DNA from: Setoptus koraiensis
Taxonomy: Eukaryota; Arthropoda
Length of the DNA: 64,000 nucleotides
Reading direction: 5' to 3'
Assembly: GCA_048013815.1 (NCBI GenBank)
Contig: CM106585.1
Span: 1,736,001-1,800,000 of the forward strand
Numbering within the stretch: position 1 is the stretch's first letter; each line of letters starts with the position of its first letter. Shown here piece by piece: positions 1 to 12,300 of the stretch. The position numbers and the translations under genes were made by a program. The notes below the pieces were generated by a model. The model was not told the DNA's origin, ran no database searches, and worked only from the letters and a program-made list of their open reading frames with translations.

Positions 1-469
1 ATAATATAAGTGATTCCGATGACCAAACACTGGGTATCATAATTCTAATTAGTTTGATCATTTGTACAATGAAATCCACATTGATCCCCGTGACATGTTG
101 GAAGAAGTATAACAATTTGATCATGTAGTCTTCTATGGGGGCAATAATAATATTATCTCTAGGTGGACCAAAGTCAGTATAACTGTCTTTGGTGCCGTTG
201 TGATTTCTAATATTGGCCTCCTTTCTTGCCGTGGCCAATAAATCGATGTGGCCATTGCTGGTGATATCATCATCCTCTATTGAGGTAGTTTTATCCTGAA
301 ATCTGAGGGCCTGATTTTTGAGACCTTTCAGGCCCTTCTTAATAATGGGCGATCCTACATGACAAAAATAAATGCCAAATATTGTGACACAAGCGCCACG
401 AGTCACATAATGAAATGGAACACCGTAGGAATCTGTGACTAGCCGAAGCTTAGATATCACGTTTGTCAT
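1..469 (-). CDS. Peroxisomal ABC half-transporter, ABCD3/PMP70-like, N-terminal exon (partial)
   Basis: An open frame runs from an ATG at 469 to the window edge with no stop (156 codons). It begins MTNVISKLRLVTD and has one hydrophobic stretch near residues 25-40. It ends with a segment, VDFIVQMIKLIRIMIPSVW, that resembles the first conserved block of ABCD proteins, where a short linker leads into the transmembrane domain. ABCD3 and its relatives import fatty acyl-CoAs into peroxisomes as dimers. The ATP-binding cassette would lie beyond the window, so only the family is called. The middle (residues 55-110) is polar and not recognised. ABCD1/2 is an alternative, but the Ile-Met-Ile-Pro motif looks closer to ABCD3. 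Confidence 0.6.
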   Translation of the reverse strand, partial: MTNVISKLRLVTDSYGVPFHYVTRGACVTIFGIYFCHVGSPIIKKGLKGLKNQALRFQDKTTSIEDDDITSNGHIDLLATARKEANIRNHNGTKDSYTDFGPPRDNIIIAPIEDYMIKLLYFFQHVTGINVDFIVQMIKLIRIMIPSVWSSESLIL

Positions 470-3400
470 CGTCGTTATTAATAATGTTTTTGTTCGTTTT
501 AAAATAAATTCTTAGAATAATGTAACTAATAAAGAAGCTTATTACGATGAAGCTAATAGAAGATGATATGTGAAAAAATTAAGTTTTCGTAATTTCTAGG
601 GGAATTATTGTAGAAATTACTATTGCGATGATTATTATTATTCTTGTTTGTTATACGACGGTCATTGCATCAACACCTCTACTTGCTGCTCAGCTGGATC
701 ATGGCTGTCAATTTCAGCTTGGTGTTGTTTGAAATTGTTTGTCACTAGTTAGACAAAGGCGTATCTCCCATTGAAATGAGGTTTACCTTGTGATAAAACG
801 ACTATCTATATATCTAAAAGAAACTTGGCTACCTGATGATTTACACTATGTAATGTTTACCATGGACACTGTGAGCGGAGGCTTGCACCGCAACTGGGCT
901 AGACATAAGCACACTAACTAACACAAACAAATTCATTCCCGTGAGATGGTCTAGGGTATGTAACGGCTAAGGTAAGATAAATCATACTGGCTTATTGTGG
1001 AGCACATCGTAGTGCAAATTGAATTCAACTGTGCCCATCAAGACGAACAACAGGTTTTTAAGGGTGTCAGACGCTAGGCGGCGCTTTACATTCAATCAAC
1101 TAATCGAAGTTGATCAAGATCATGCTAAGATAACACAGAATTGTGCCAACTCAATGCAAAAGTTATGCGTTCTGCCCTGAAGGATCTCTTATTAATGGTT
1201 CGTAAATTATCCCTGTCTACCAGCCCCACTTGTTGCTCGGTCAGCATTTTCCAGTGCGCATTTTTCTTCTTCTTTCTAGTTGGTATCGAGAAGGAGGCTC
1301 TTCTCTCTCGCTCTCTCTGCCTAGCTGCTTGTTTACTGCTGATGAAGCTAATAGTTAGATTCTTTACTACCATTAACAAGGGACGCTTACATAATCATTG
1401 GCGACGATATCCATGATAGAAGACAACTAAATAGATGGCCAGCTAGATGGAGGGGGAGGGATAGACAAAGAGAGACAGGACATTCACAACACCGCCAAAC
1501 TGGTTATAACCAAACTCAGACACTTAATACAAGTTTACCTCTCCTCTACGCCGTTGTAGCAGCTTGTATCCATCGTACAGTCATCTTGCTATGCATATTA
1601 GAAAAGTTTGGGCTTTGAAACTGCTCGCCTGCAAATGGCTATACACCGAGATACACAAGCTAGCCATACAGTCTGTTAGTCAGTCAGCTAATCCAAGCAG
1701 CGTCAATGAAGCGACCACAATGCTAAAAATGCCTGTAACATACATGTAACTTAACGAAAGGACATCAACAGCCTTATACAGTTGAAAACCACCAACGACA
1801 ATGAGAAGCTAGTATTGTCTGATGTTTGTATGTAATTGCTTTAGCATTAACAATCAACCATGGGCGTTCGAGTTTCTATTCGAGGAGTCATTGCCATTGA
1901 TTTGCTGTGCGTAAGCTCGACCGAACAATTCTATTTGCATCAGCATATCGATGACTAGCTCACTGAAAAACAACAATGTCTACCTAACTCATTTTACATT
2001 GTGTCACACATGTACTACAAAAGTGCCCACATGTGACTACAGCTATCTCCGTCGGAATCTTGGCAGATAATTTGCATAGTTTTGTGGTGTTGGGACTGCT
2101 CTTTTGCTAGCTCTGGACGAAGTATGAACGCACAAAAAAGCTTTAATTTCACAATGTTTCCGTCGGTAGCTTCGTCAGTAATGTAATTATTAGAGAAGTT
2201 TTTTCTTACGTTCGTTGCCAGACTCGGGAGAAAGTCAAGTTTGTGACAAATAGACAAATAGAAGTCAAGAAAAATCATGGTCTAAGTGGATATGGAGATG
2301 GTAGATGTGTGTTGGTGCATTCAGGGTCAAATCCAGAGATCAAGTTGTGTAAAAATGATCAAACAAACTAGTCTCTGTCGGTGGACACAGATAATAATGT
2401 ATAATAATTAAACCAGGTAACTAATGATAATTTAAGGCATTAACCCTTATATACCGGCAGACCGTATTATGTGCCTTGAGCTAGATTTCGAATAATACCA
2501 CCAAGACGCTCAAGAAAGGGGATGGTGGCAAGTTGTACGAAATGTATGCAAAAGTATGAATTTCTGTGTCTGATTCTAAAGAAGAGAAAACTAGAATCGG
2601 TGGTATTATACTCTCTGAGCGGATCCACCTAGATTGGAATAATCGCTTTACTCGTGCCTGATTCGGCTCTACCAGGATAGTAATAGCGATAACTTGCACA
2701 TTATGATAATCAATATATGTGATATGTGTGTTGTAAGCAACGCAATCTAAACTGGTGTCGGAAGCAGAAGTAAAAGTTAGAACTCCATTATACACAGTCA
2801 GAATAGTTATCGAATACACGAAGTGAGAACGAAAGTTAGTTGCCAACATTACGATCAACATCATGCACCACGTTCGACAAATTCAATGTCGTCCTGTTGA
2901 AATTGTCCATCCAACAGTGATCTAGGTATAGAATACATATTGATCGCGATTTGCACTCAACAACTTGCACAACAAAGTATTTGAGAGCTGATTGATAAGT
3001 CTATGGGATGGTATGAAAAAGTCCACCAAGTTGCTGGAAATAGTTGTTTTGATACAATTACGCGCTCAAAATTAGAACGTGAATCGTTGGCAACGTTAGG
3101 GTCGCTCGTTAAAGCCATAGTTATACAAGGATAATTCATCTTTCATTTAATCAATTTAAGCTTTTGCAAGCTGATACGCATTCGAGTTGGTGTTGCAACA
3201 ACAATTCATAACTGTGTTCTTCTGGCATTTCGAATTGTGACTGCGACAGTATTTATACACATTTCCCTAGGGTTAAGGGTTTGGTTGGTTGTTGAACTTC
3301 TATTGTTGTTGGTATCTAGCATCGAAGTGGGTTGTATCTAAAATCTTTACCATAATTTCGAACATCCTATTAGATCTTACAAATGGTTGTTAGTTTTAAG

Positions 3401-4669
3401 ATTCTTTGATAAAACTAATAATATTTGTCTACTGTTACTACTACTCTCTCGATGATTTATACCAACTAACAGCAATTTTGGGTAGATGGAACAACGAAAT
3501 TTCTACTATTGTGGTAAATAAATCTAATCTAAATGATGTTCTTGTTGGATTCCTAACATTTTTCTCTATTTGGCAACACAAGTAGATGAGTGGTAGATGA
3601 TGGGCATTGTCGCAGAGGAATCGCAATGGCGGAAGAGGTTAATTCGGTTTATTTGACCGCCGCTGAGGTTCATTATGCAGATATTTAATTAATTGTTTGG
3701 AAGGTGTATTTGTGAGAAAAACTAAAATCATGGAACTGGTGGTTAATGGTTAATGGAACTGTACTATGACGCCAACAACCTGTCGATTCTCAGTCGAATA
3801 CAAGGTGTAAACATGGTCGATTTTGGCACTGAACAAGAAATCACCATTTTAGACATTACTTCTATACATCCTTCTGACCACCCTCGGGAGTTCTACAGTT
3901 CGATTGCTGGTGGTCGGATCTACTCAGAATAGGTCTATTCTGCATGCCTTATAGAATCAAATGTTATGCGCGAAAGGGGTGTTTCAAACTTTCCACAGTT
4001 TACGCAGCAATAGCGATTTGGATTGACAAAATGCATGCAATATTCATCACTAGTCGAACTGCTCTTTCTATGGTTTAAACAAGAAATTCACAACTTACTT
4101 TCTCTCTTTGTTTAAACCCGTTTGAGAAAAATATCTGGAGAAATTCTTTCAAAGAATAGATTGAATACAATGAGAAGACTGGCGATCATTCCTGTCGCTT
4201 GTGATGATACATCACATATTTCCAAGATTCATTATAGGAACGTGTAGGAGATTCAAGTCAGAGCAGGTCACTTTTGACAACTCTATCATATACGATGGCT
4301 GCTCGATACTCATGCCACAACATTGTTATTTAGAAGTCACCAAGTTATAGACAATAACCTTATTCCTCGGACACAGGTATCAATGAGCGCTCACTCAAGC
4401 GTGTGGTATCTAACCTGCAAGAAACTATAGCACCACCGACTTTATATTTGAAGGTAGACTTGGTAAGTGAATTCCAGATTGAAAATCATGCTCGGCAAGA
4501 AAGTATACATAGAGGCTTCAATAGAAGTTTATTCATCTGTTTTGACGGCATAGTGAAAATACAATTGATTTTCTTTCTGATTTACATTGTTAGATGATAG
4601 GTTCGAATTGAACAACCGAACAATCTTTTTGTACTTACAAAATCATAATATATAGTCTACATTTTCAGA
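470..4669. other. Intergenic, no recognisable gene
   Basis: About 4.2 kb between the ABCD exon and the tRNA. Several frames of 60-127 codons are open, but none has a recognisable motif or convincing splice partners. The longest (2481-2864, minus, 127 codons) starts Met-Met with a hydrophobic N-terminus and could be a small secreted or membrane protein; I do not call it. A 17-bp palindrome, TGTGATG-ATA-CATCACA, lies near 4200. The proximal part presumably holds the ABCD promoter. Confidence 0.5.
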
Positions 4670-4741
4670 GCGGCAATCGTCTAGTGGTTAGGACTTCACG
4701 TTGTGGCCGTGACAACCCAGGTTCGAATCCTGGTTGCCGCA
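4670..4741 (+). tRNA. tRNA-His (anticodon GTG)
   Basis: A full cloverleaf can be drawn. The acceptor arms GCGGCAA and TTGCCGC pair over 7 bp. The anticodon stem (TCACG/CGTGA) encloses the loop TTGTGGC with GTG at 4703-4705. The T-arm GGTTCGAATCC is at 4720-4730 and doubles as the internal B box; the A-box region is TCTAGTGGTTAGG. The discriminator base is A at 4741. A T5 run (4745-4749) follows as a Pol III terminator. No intron. The extra 5' G of tRNA-His is normally added after transcription, so its absence here is expected. Confidence 0.97.
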
Positions 4742-4995
4742 TACTTTTTGCCATTTCGTCTCTAGCGGCTGTGCTTTCTCATCCACATGAACCATGTGTC
4801 TTCAAACCAATGTTGGCATATCACATGAATTTTCTCCAATCCAATCCATATTTTGCACCTTACATATCCAGATGTAATAACATTTTACAGTCATCTCTAG
4901 AATTAAACTCCGCTGGATCCAACATACGTGTCTCGAGTAACACATTCATCTATTACATTCACACAATCATTTGAGACAATACCAATCCTTACAAA

Positions 4996-5347
4996 ATGAG
5001 CAAAGTATACCCCCCTGAACTCAAGAAATATATGGACAAGAAAGTGTCGGGTTCGTATTTCATCCCCCCAATCCTCTCTCAATCCCACCCTCTCCCTCTC
5101 TGTGCCTATCTATATATATACACTATGAGGTCGGAAATTCCAACTCTAATCTTTCACGATATCATTCCCTTGATTCTATATAGTCAAACTTAACGGTAGT
5201 AGACGAGTTACTGGAGTTGTCAGAGGCTTCGATGCCTTTATGAACTTGGTCCTAGACGAATGCAGCGAAGATAGCACCTCCAAAATTGGAATGGTAGTAA
5301 TACGTGGTAACTCAATCATGTCCATAGAAGCCCTTGAAAGGATTTAG
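4996..5347 (+). CDS. SNRPG: Small nuclear ribonucleoprotein G (SmG), two exons
   Basis: Exon 1 is 4996-5050 and exon 2 is 5184-5347, separated by a 133-bp intron (donor GTTCGT, acceptor TATATAG, phase 1). The spliced frame encodes 72 residues. It starts [18 protein letters not shown] and continues with [20 protein letters not shown] (Sm1 motif) and [18 protein letters not shown] (Sm2 motif), which are diagnostic for SmG. SmG is one of the seven proteins of the Sm ring that assembles on U1, U2, U4 and U5 snRNAs and is essential for splicing. The usual length is about 76 residues. The gene lies 255 bp after tRNA-His and is tail-to-tail with TSEN34. Neither exon alone is a convincing ORF, so the gene is easy to miss. 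Confidence 0.95.
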
Positions 5348-5440
5348 TGGAGTTTTATTAATTTGTAATCTACTCGACTGGTCAGAATAGAAAATAAAAA
5401 TTTTGTACAGCACGACGTAACAACTAGGCACTCCCACGTG

Positions 5441-6373
5441 TCATGTCAAATCTGAGCCAGATGCCGTCGGTCTCAGTGGTATGAGATAATCTCTGAGTAA
5501 ACCTGACACCTCCATACCAAAATCCAAAATATCTCTTTTGTTTATTGTCTTATATGTGACTTCATCGAACCCTGATACAAAGGCAAACAATGGAATCTTG
5601 TTTGTATTGTGACATAAACGTTGGAAAGAATTAATATAGTTATATGTGGCGTTTGTGTCTTGGTTGTCCAATAAGTCAGTTGTTACAACACGTATCGCAT
5701 ATGCTGAATGATACACAAGAGGATCGCCCTGATAAGCCAAAAAATCACAACCAAATTTCAGTCCCGTACCAACGTAAAGATGTTTGTTCCATAAATCTCT
5801 AAACACAGAATAATTGGTATCGCACCCTGTTTGACTCACTAGGGTGCTATCTTTGAACTTCAATAGCTTATATTCGTCCTCTGTAAATTCTACCAATTCA
5901 TGATTGAAATAATTACAATCTTGATTGGGTAAATACTCGATGGGAACTTTCATCTTTGTCATGTTCAATGCGGGTAACTTCTCGTTTGCTAGGTGTCTAT
6001 TTACAAATTTTGTGACTTGCTGTCTTCTATCACATTGGAATTTCTCGTTGGCGTTCTTGTAAACTTTTTGGGTATGCTCGATGTATGTGTTTTGTCTGTT
6101 TGAGAAACTCTCGGATAATTTTAATTTCAATGTGTAAATTTTAGCTAGATGTAGCTCTATCAGTAGCCTACATTCGCTATCACTCAATATAAGAGGTAAT
6201 CCTGAATTGTTAATTTGGAAAGGAGCACCTGGCGTGCACCCAACGAATGAACCCAGAATTCTGTGGGTTCCGCGCAGTGTTTCAACAGATCGCCTATCCC
6301 AGACATGGTACTTTCCATGACTGTAAATTATCTTTGGATAGAGAGGTTCATCAATATCTGCCTTTGAAGTCAT
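5441..6373 (-). CDS. TSEN34: tRNA-splicing endonuclease subunit Sen34
   Basis: Single-exon gene of 310 residues starting at an ATG (MTSKADIDEPLY). The C-terminal nuclease fold contains the block YVGTGLKFGCDFLAYQGDP followed by VYHSAYAIRVV, the signature of the Sen34 catalytic subunit. The family's catalytic triad can be placed at Tyr214 (in LAYQGDP), His222 (in VYHSAY) and Lys259 (before IPLFAFVS). Sen34 cuts the 3' splice site of intron-containing pre-tRNAs within the heterotetrameric TSEN complex in the nucleus. The N-terminal domain (about 1-75) has the usual Sen34 lead-in and the linker is basic and charged. Length is typical. It is head-to-head with the PSF3 gene, with 188 bp between start codons. 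Confidence 0.93.
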   Translation of the reverse strand: MTSKADIDEPLYPKIIYSHGKYHVWDRRSVETLRGTHRILGSFVGCTPGAPFQINNSGLPLILSDSECRLLIELHLAKIYTLKLKLSESFSNRQNTYIEHTQKVYKNANEKFQCDRRQQVTKFVNRHLANEKLPALNMTKMKVPIEYLPNQDCNYFNHELVEFTEDEYKLLKFKDSTLVSQTGCDTNYSVFRDLWNKHLYVGTGLKFGCDFLAYQGDPLVYHSAYAIRVVTTDLLDNQDTNATYNYINSFQRLCHNTNKIPLFAFVSGFDEVTYKTINKRDILDFGMEVSGLLRDYLIPLRPTASGSDLT

Positions 6374-6561
6374 CCTATAAAACCACCATGTGAATTTTTA
6401 GATAATAAAAAAGCATTGACATAAATATAGTATGCGCAACACCAAATATAATTCACGCACACAGATGGAATTCGGATTTCGCTCGTGCATTTTTTATTTT
6501 TAAAGTCAGACTTTATAACCATTCGAGGATATTTACTCGCTCCATATTACATGCCATCAAC
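6374..6561. promoter_or_regulatory. Short head-to-head intergenic region, likely bidirectional promoter
   Basis: Only 188 bp separate the divergent start codons of TSEN34 (minus) and PSF3 (plus), so both promoters and both 5' leaders must fit here. The stretch is AT-rich and I see no clear TATA box at a proper distance for either gene, as is common for housekeeping pairs. Calling it a shared promoter is an inference from geometry alone. Confidence 0.5.
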
Positions 6562-7257
6562 ATGGATTTCAATGAGGATCCAAACTATTTAGATTTGGAA
6601 GATATTCTAACAAATTCTCAGCGTGTAGGTTGTAAATTTTTATTAGATATACCTGGATTAGAATTCTTATCGCCTGGTAACAGCCAAGAGATAACCCAAT
6701 CGACTGATCTAATACTGCCATTTTGGTTGGCAAAAACATTATTTGCATACAGCATGATTGACATAGAAATACCTAAACAATATAATTCAAATTTTAGAGA
6801 TATACTCAGCGCCGATGCCGATGTCGTTGATTTGCATCGTTACGGACCGCATTACTATAAATTTGGTAAACTATTGGTAGCCCTAAGAAGGTATAAAGGA
6901 AACGAATTAGAACAATTCAATGAAGAGGGTCAGAGAAACAAATTCAGACGTGAAGAGGGCGAAACTTTAGAGGATAGACTGGCCATTGCTAGTAGCTTAA
7001 TAAATACGTTTCATCATAGGAAACATAAGATATTAGAATATTCAACCAATTCAGCTGCCGATGAAGATCATCGGGAGGTCAAGACATTCAAATCCAGATT
7101 AGACAACCTAGAGAAAAGGATTTTTCAAATAGGTAGACAACAAGTGAGCGAGATCAACAAGTGGAAGTCGCGTAAAATAGAACTGATTAGTAACAATCTT
7201 TTAGTAGCTAGAATAACAAAACGAAGGAGGTTAGAGTCGGCGTTATCCAAAGTCTGA
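6562..7257 (+). CDS. GINS3: GINS complex subunit PSF3
   Basis: Single-exon gene, 231 residues, starting at ATG (MDFNEDPNYLDLEDIL). The N-terminal part shows the PSF3 pattern: a short acidic lead with YLDLEDIL, then FLLDIPGLEFL, then a hydrophobic helix with LILPFWLAKTL and the run FRDILSADADVVDLHRYGPHYYKFG. PSF3 is one of four subunits of GINS, which joins MCM2-7 and Cdc45 in the replicative CMG helicase. Human PSF3 is about 216 residues, so this is full length. The C-terminal third is predicted helical and basic, and is less conserved. A possible poly(A) signal, AATAAA, lies near 7323. The upstream gene, TSEN34, is divergent. Confidence 0.93.
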   Translation: MDFNEDPNYLDLEDILTNSQRVGCKFLLDIPGLEFLSPGNSQEITQSTDLILPFWLAKTLFAYSMIDIEIPKQYNSNFRDILSADADVVDLHRYGPHYYKFGKLLVALRRYKGNELEQFNEEGQRNKFRREEGETLEDRLAIASSLINTFHHRKHKILEYSTNSAADEDHREVKTFKSRLDNLEKRIFQIGRQQVSEINKWKSRKIELISNNLLVARITKRRRLESALSKV

Positions 7258-9313
7258 TGTCCATTCATGTTTACGACTGGCTAGATTTAATTATTTATTA
7301 TACTCATGTCGAGCCCCTATTCAATAAATTCGAGTTCACCTGTTCAAACTTGGCGCCCATTTCTGCTAGTATTGCGAAAGTGTAACTGTACAAAACACAG
7401 CGCCATGATGAGCCAACAGTTCTCTTTTTCTTTCAGTTTCATTTTGGCGGCCCACAAACTGCTCACTTACTGACACAAATATTTGTGCTATGCGCATGTT
7501 TCCAACACGCTGAGCTGAGAGAAATTTCTCTATATAATGCGCATTGGATGCATGCATGATAATGCATTGACAACGCACTAAAAAGTTTACAAACAGCACA
7601 GCTGTTTAGCGCATGTGCGATGATTCTTGAAGAACAGTGATTTGAATGTGTGCTTGTGCTCACACTCTTTACTATATTAGTCTAATATGGATGCTTCATG
7701 AATTTGTGTTCACCTCTCCGTTGTTTTCGAACAACATTAGTGCGTCAAAATCTGGAACTTGTAGCCTCTGTGTCTGTGTGTTTACAAGTTTAGCCCACAC
7801 AACTGTACTGGTGGTGCAGATTGGCGGCACACAGTGCGTCGACGTCGTCGAATCGGCAGCCACTAGTGCAGGTTGCTGCAGGCTCAGCATACTGCATACT
7901 GCAGTCTGCAGCAGCACCGCTGTGGTGATGGGGTGTGCAAGTCGATGCACAAGGCTGCGCGCATCGTGTACAGGGCACACAGAATAAGCGTCGGGCACAG
8001 CGTTGGCAGCAGAAAATATAGAGAGAGGGACGGACGGATGGACAGACGGACACAGTGTTAGAAGTTGAATGGACGCACACACAAACCAATGAAGGCGCAG
8101 CCTGGGGGACACACCGTTCGTCGTCGTCGCCGTCGTCGTCGACGACGACGGCGACCAGGCTAGAGAGAAGCGAACTAAATGTAGACACATATTGGATGGA
8201 GATAGAACTGTGCCATTCTTGTTAGTGTATAAGTGTATGTGTGTGCACTATTTTCATTGTATGCTGAACACTTGCATACTACACTATAACATTGATCATG
8301 TCATATACGAAGAGGATGGCTGTGTTTAGTTCTATCATTACTGAAGCAGCTAGGAGATAGATGATCACATCATAATAATATCATCATCGTCGTCACCGCT
8401 ATATATTAACCAAAATTATTACACTATATTCTACGCAAATTCTACCACAGATTTAGCACTGCTATTGCTTATTTTTATTCCATCATCATCATCATCATGA
8501 ACTGTTATCTTCTATAATAACAAACTCCTAATATTTCAACATACTCTTTTATACATATAGAGAAACGAACGAAGATTGATAGACACGCACAACGATTTGT
8601 TGCCAAATCTCAATCAAATCGAATTGAATCAACGACAAAACAAAACAAATCACATTGAGTCGTCGTTAATCAACCTAGAGCTAGACAAGAGAAGGAATTG
8701 AGCTCACTTATGATAATGAAAAAAGAGTTATCATCAACAAGGAGTAGCCAATCAGCACATACAGTCTCCCTCGGTACCAACACTACTACTGATGCAACGC
8801 AAATACTTTCAATCAGTACCAGGCCATAATGTTGCACGTCTTCATGCTCGTGTCTACATACATTTTTTACTTTCAATTAGATTTTAACTATTGTCATCAA
8901 TAAGTTCAAAATGGTCTTATTAATGATGAATCTAATGTAGAAAACGACAAGAGTACAACAACAAATCAAGCAGGTCACTTCTGAGTTACTTGCGTCTTGT
9001 ATAACTTATTATCATCATTATCAATTGAATTATTGCAAAACAACTAGGCAGATGACCAGCACAATCAATTATAAACTATCGCCCAATCAAGAAGAAGTTG
9101 AGATGATCTTGTTTAGGCAATTGTTTTACTTTTGGACGTTACAAACTACATACATATGACAACAATCACGATTGAGCAACCGAAACATTATTATTTTGTA
9201 CAGTAATCAGTAATTTTACTGTTGTTGATAGTTAATATCAAATATACACAGGAACAGATTAACAATTATACAATTGACAGTTACATAATTTTTTAAATAT
9301 TCAATTGGTAACA
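7258..9313. other. Intergenic and likely 5' regulatory region of KDM2
   Basis: About 2 kb without a convincing gene. Between 7800 and 8160 the base composition shifts to GC-rich with CpGs, a CGT/CGA trinucleotide tract and a 30-bp perfect palindrome (listed separately). The rest is AT-rich with short ATC/TCA tracts near 8480. Frames of 130-164 codons on the minus strand at 7696-8190 are driven by these repeats and are not called. The position suggests the promoter and 5' UTR of KDM2. Confidence 0.45.
8126..8155. repeat. 30-bp perfect palindrome in a CGT/CGA tract
   Basis: The left arm GTCGCCGTCGTCGTC (8126-8140) is the exact reverse complement of the right arm GACGACGACGGCGAC (8141-8155), with no spacer. 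A non-repetitive CGCC/GGCG step sits inside each arm, so this is more than a simple triplet run meeting its complement. Confidence 0.9.
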
Positions 9314-12300
9314 ATGTTTGGCCACAGGCGACTTGTAAGTATTAGCAACAATGTGCACTTCAGCATCAACATTTGCGCGCTCTTGTATAACTAAAGCACC
9401 AACTTGTGGTGACAGACCACACAAACTACACTTGCGCTCTTTTACAACCATGCTCAAAAAGATGGTCGCGTAAATCCCGTCTTATAGACAGTATGAATTC
9501 TATCTTGTTCAAGATGATGCTGAAATTCGAAAGAGCGGCTATTTTTTACTTTCGTCCTGATTCATTTACAAAAATCAATCACATAATGACAATATCTTAA
9601 TAAAAAAAATCATATATATATCCCAAACAGAGAGCTCGCGAGAAACGACGCTACAATGAAGACGCTGCCGATGATGAATTGGAAGGAAAGAGAAACTTCA
9701 ATCTCGAAGAGCAAATAACCGCCGAGAGGTTTAGTCTTGACAAAGACAAATATCTTAAACAATTAACTGGTGACACAATTACGCTGCGTTATATACAAAA
9801 GAATGGCTTTGACAAGCCCATTCTTGTTAAACAACCTACTGGTCTTAATTTACGCATGCCCTCTGACACTTTCTCTATAAAAGATGTCAAGAATTGTGTT
9901 GGATCCAAGAGAACTTTGGATGTCATGGATGTTCAAACACAGAAAGACATTGAAATGTCCATGAAAGAATGGTGTAAATATTATGAATCAAAACACAAAG
10001 ATAAATTATTGAATGTTATTAGTCTAGAATTTAGCCACACCAAACTGGATCAACTAGTTGATTCACCTATGATTGTCAAGCTCTTAGATTGGGTCGATCT
10101 TGCTTGGCCAAAATTCCTGAAGCAAAGTCAGACTGAAAGCACCAATACCATAAACAAAATGAAATATCCAAAAGTGCAAAAGTAAGTGAAAGATGTTACT
10201 AAACTTAACAATTATCCTCTAACTTAACTGATACTAACTACAATGAAATCTTGCAGATACTGCCTTATGAGCGTCAAAGGCTCATACACAGATTTTCACA
10301 TAGATTTTGGAGGAACATCCGTATGGTATCATGTACTGAGAGGCAAAAAAGTTTTCTGGATGGTTCCGCCTACAGAGCTCAACTTGACATTCTATGAAGA
10401 ATGGATTTTGTCTGGTAAACAACAAGACGTTTTCTTTGGTGACACTGTTGAAGAATGTTTCAGGATAGAGCTGGAAGCCGGAAACACCTTCTTTATTCCC
10501 TCCGGCTGGATTCACGCGGTCTATACTCCTGAAGATAGTTTGGTTTTTGGCGGAAATTTTTTACATTCGTACGGTATAGAGAAACAGCTCAGAGTCTCCC
10601 AAATCGAAGATGCAACTAAAGTGCCAATCAAATTCCGTTACCCCTTCTATACCGAGCTCCTTTGGTACGTTCTTCAACATTATGTTCTCTGTTTGACAGG
10701 TAAAGATCATCTAATTAAACAAGAAGAACTCCAAGACGACGAGGACCAAGATTCGGACGACGACAAAACCGAAGAAGAAAAAGAACCACAGAAAAAACCA
10801 GCGCCAAATAGAAAGGGTCGTGGTAGGAGGGGCAAATCTAGAAAAGCGAAAAGAAATAGTCAGAAGAAGGTTGAAGAGGACGAAGACAAGACTGATGTTG
10901 ATGAAACAGATACCGAAGAACACGAAGATGAAAAGGCTAAGATTAATAATGTTACCACTTGTCGTATGACCAAAAATAGTTTATTGAGACTACAATACGA
11001 AGTTACTCCCACTGAGAAAACAAATCCTGAAAAAATAGCTACTTCATCTCCTCCACCATCAAATCCTCCACCGCCCAAGCAACCACAAGTACAAGCCACC
11101 ACTTCATCGTCTCCCAACGCCACCAATGAACTAGTCTCACAAGTCGAATCGAAGAATAACGGTTGGAGTCTTGCTCCGAATTGGACAAATGCCGTCGACA
11201 CAAAAGAACCGAAAAAAATATACTTGACGAGATTTGAAATAAATGGTCTAAAATTTTTGGTTAAATATCTAAGTAAGCTGACTGGTTCGAAGAAGAATCT
11301 TCCGAATCTTATCAAGGATTCAAAAGCCCTTATAGATGATACAAAAAAGATGATTGCTGATCACGAAAACGATGATCCTGACTTAGCTATAACTGGTAAA
11401 CCAATATCTCATTTGACACTTTCATCGAACAATACTGATATGAATCAATTGATTGGACAGTTTTTTAGAATCAAAGATGATTGTGCATCAGCAGAAGAAG
11501 AAGATGCCTGCGACCACCCCTCTTCAGACAACAATTCTCGTGTGAAAAAGACATCTTTAGAGAAAAAAGTAAATAATAACTCGAGTCCAACCATGTCCGT
11601 TCAAACTAAGACTGCTCCAGCCACTACGACCAACGATCATTCTATTTCATCCAGCAACAAATTTAACAGCCCCACTAAGAAAGAAAAGATAGTTGTTCCA
11701 TCATCTACCTCCCCGCCACCAAGACCTCCCTCTCCTCCAACAAGACCGTTATCCTATAATCAATACACAGCCAAAACCAAGAATCGAAATCTGAATGAAC
11801 CTCTCCCAGGTTCATTTGCAAGCTTAATAGCTGCCACATCCACCGAGCGAAATTCGTTCGATTTATCGGTATCTGAAGCCTCTACAGTCCCATTATCAAT
11901 AAGCTTGGGTCCAGACAGTTCTTCGAAGAGCGGATGGGGTAAATCTTCAACTAGCGGAAGTGAAGGATTCTCTCCTAGTTTTCGTAAAAATGACACGCAA
12001 ACAACCCCAAATAAGTGGTCGAGCTTGATGAACAGCAAGGTCGATAGTAACAAGAAACCACCTTCCGACAAAACGTCGACTCCGAGCAATACTAAAACTC
12101 CTAATTCACCTGTGCCACCTAAAGTCTCACAACCGAAACCACCGATTAGATTTGCGTCACTCAACCAAAAACCACAAAACAAAGAAAAACTCATTTTCGC
12201 GAGTACACCATATAATAGTAATGCTCATGGTAATCAACCTAGGCTTCAGCCAAACTCTATTGTTAACAGGCCCGTTTATCAACCATTTGGGACACCTTTC

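Noticed and set aside
2481-2864. 127-codon minus-strand ORF
   Set aside because: It has an ATG start and a hydrophobic N-terminus, but no recognisable family, weak composition and no neighbours to support it.
7696-8190. Minus-strand frames of 132-164 codons
   Set aside because: They overlap each other, follow CGT/CGA and Cys/Ser/Thr-biased low-complexity sequence, and show no domain or splice partner.
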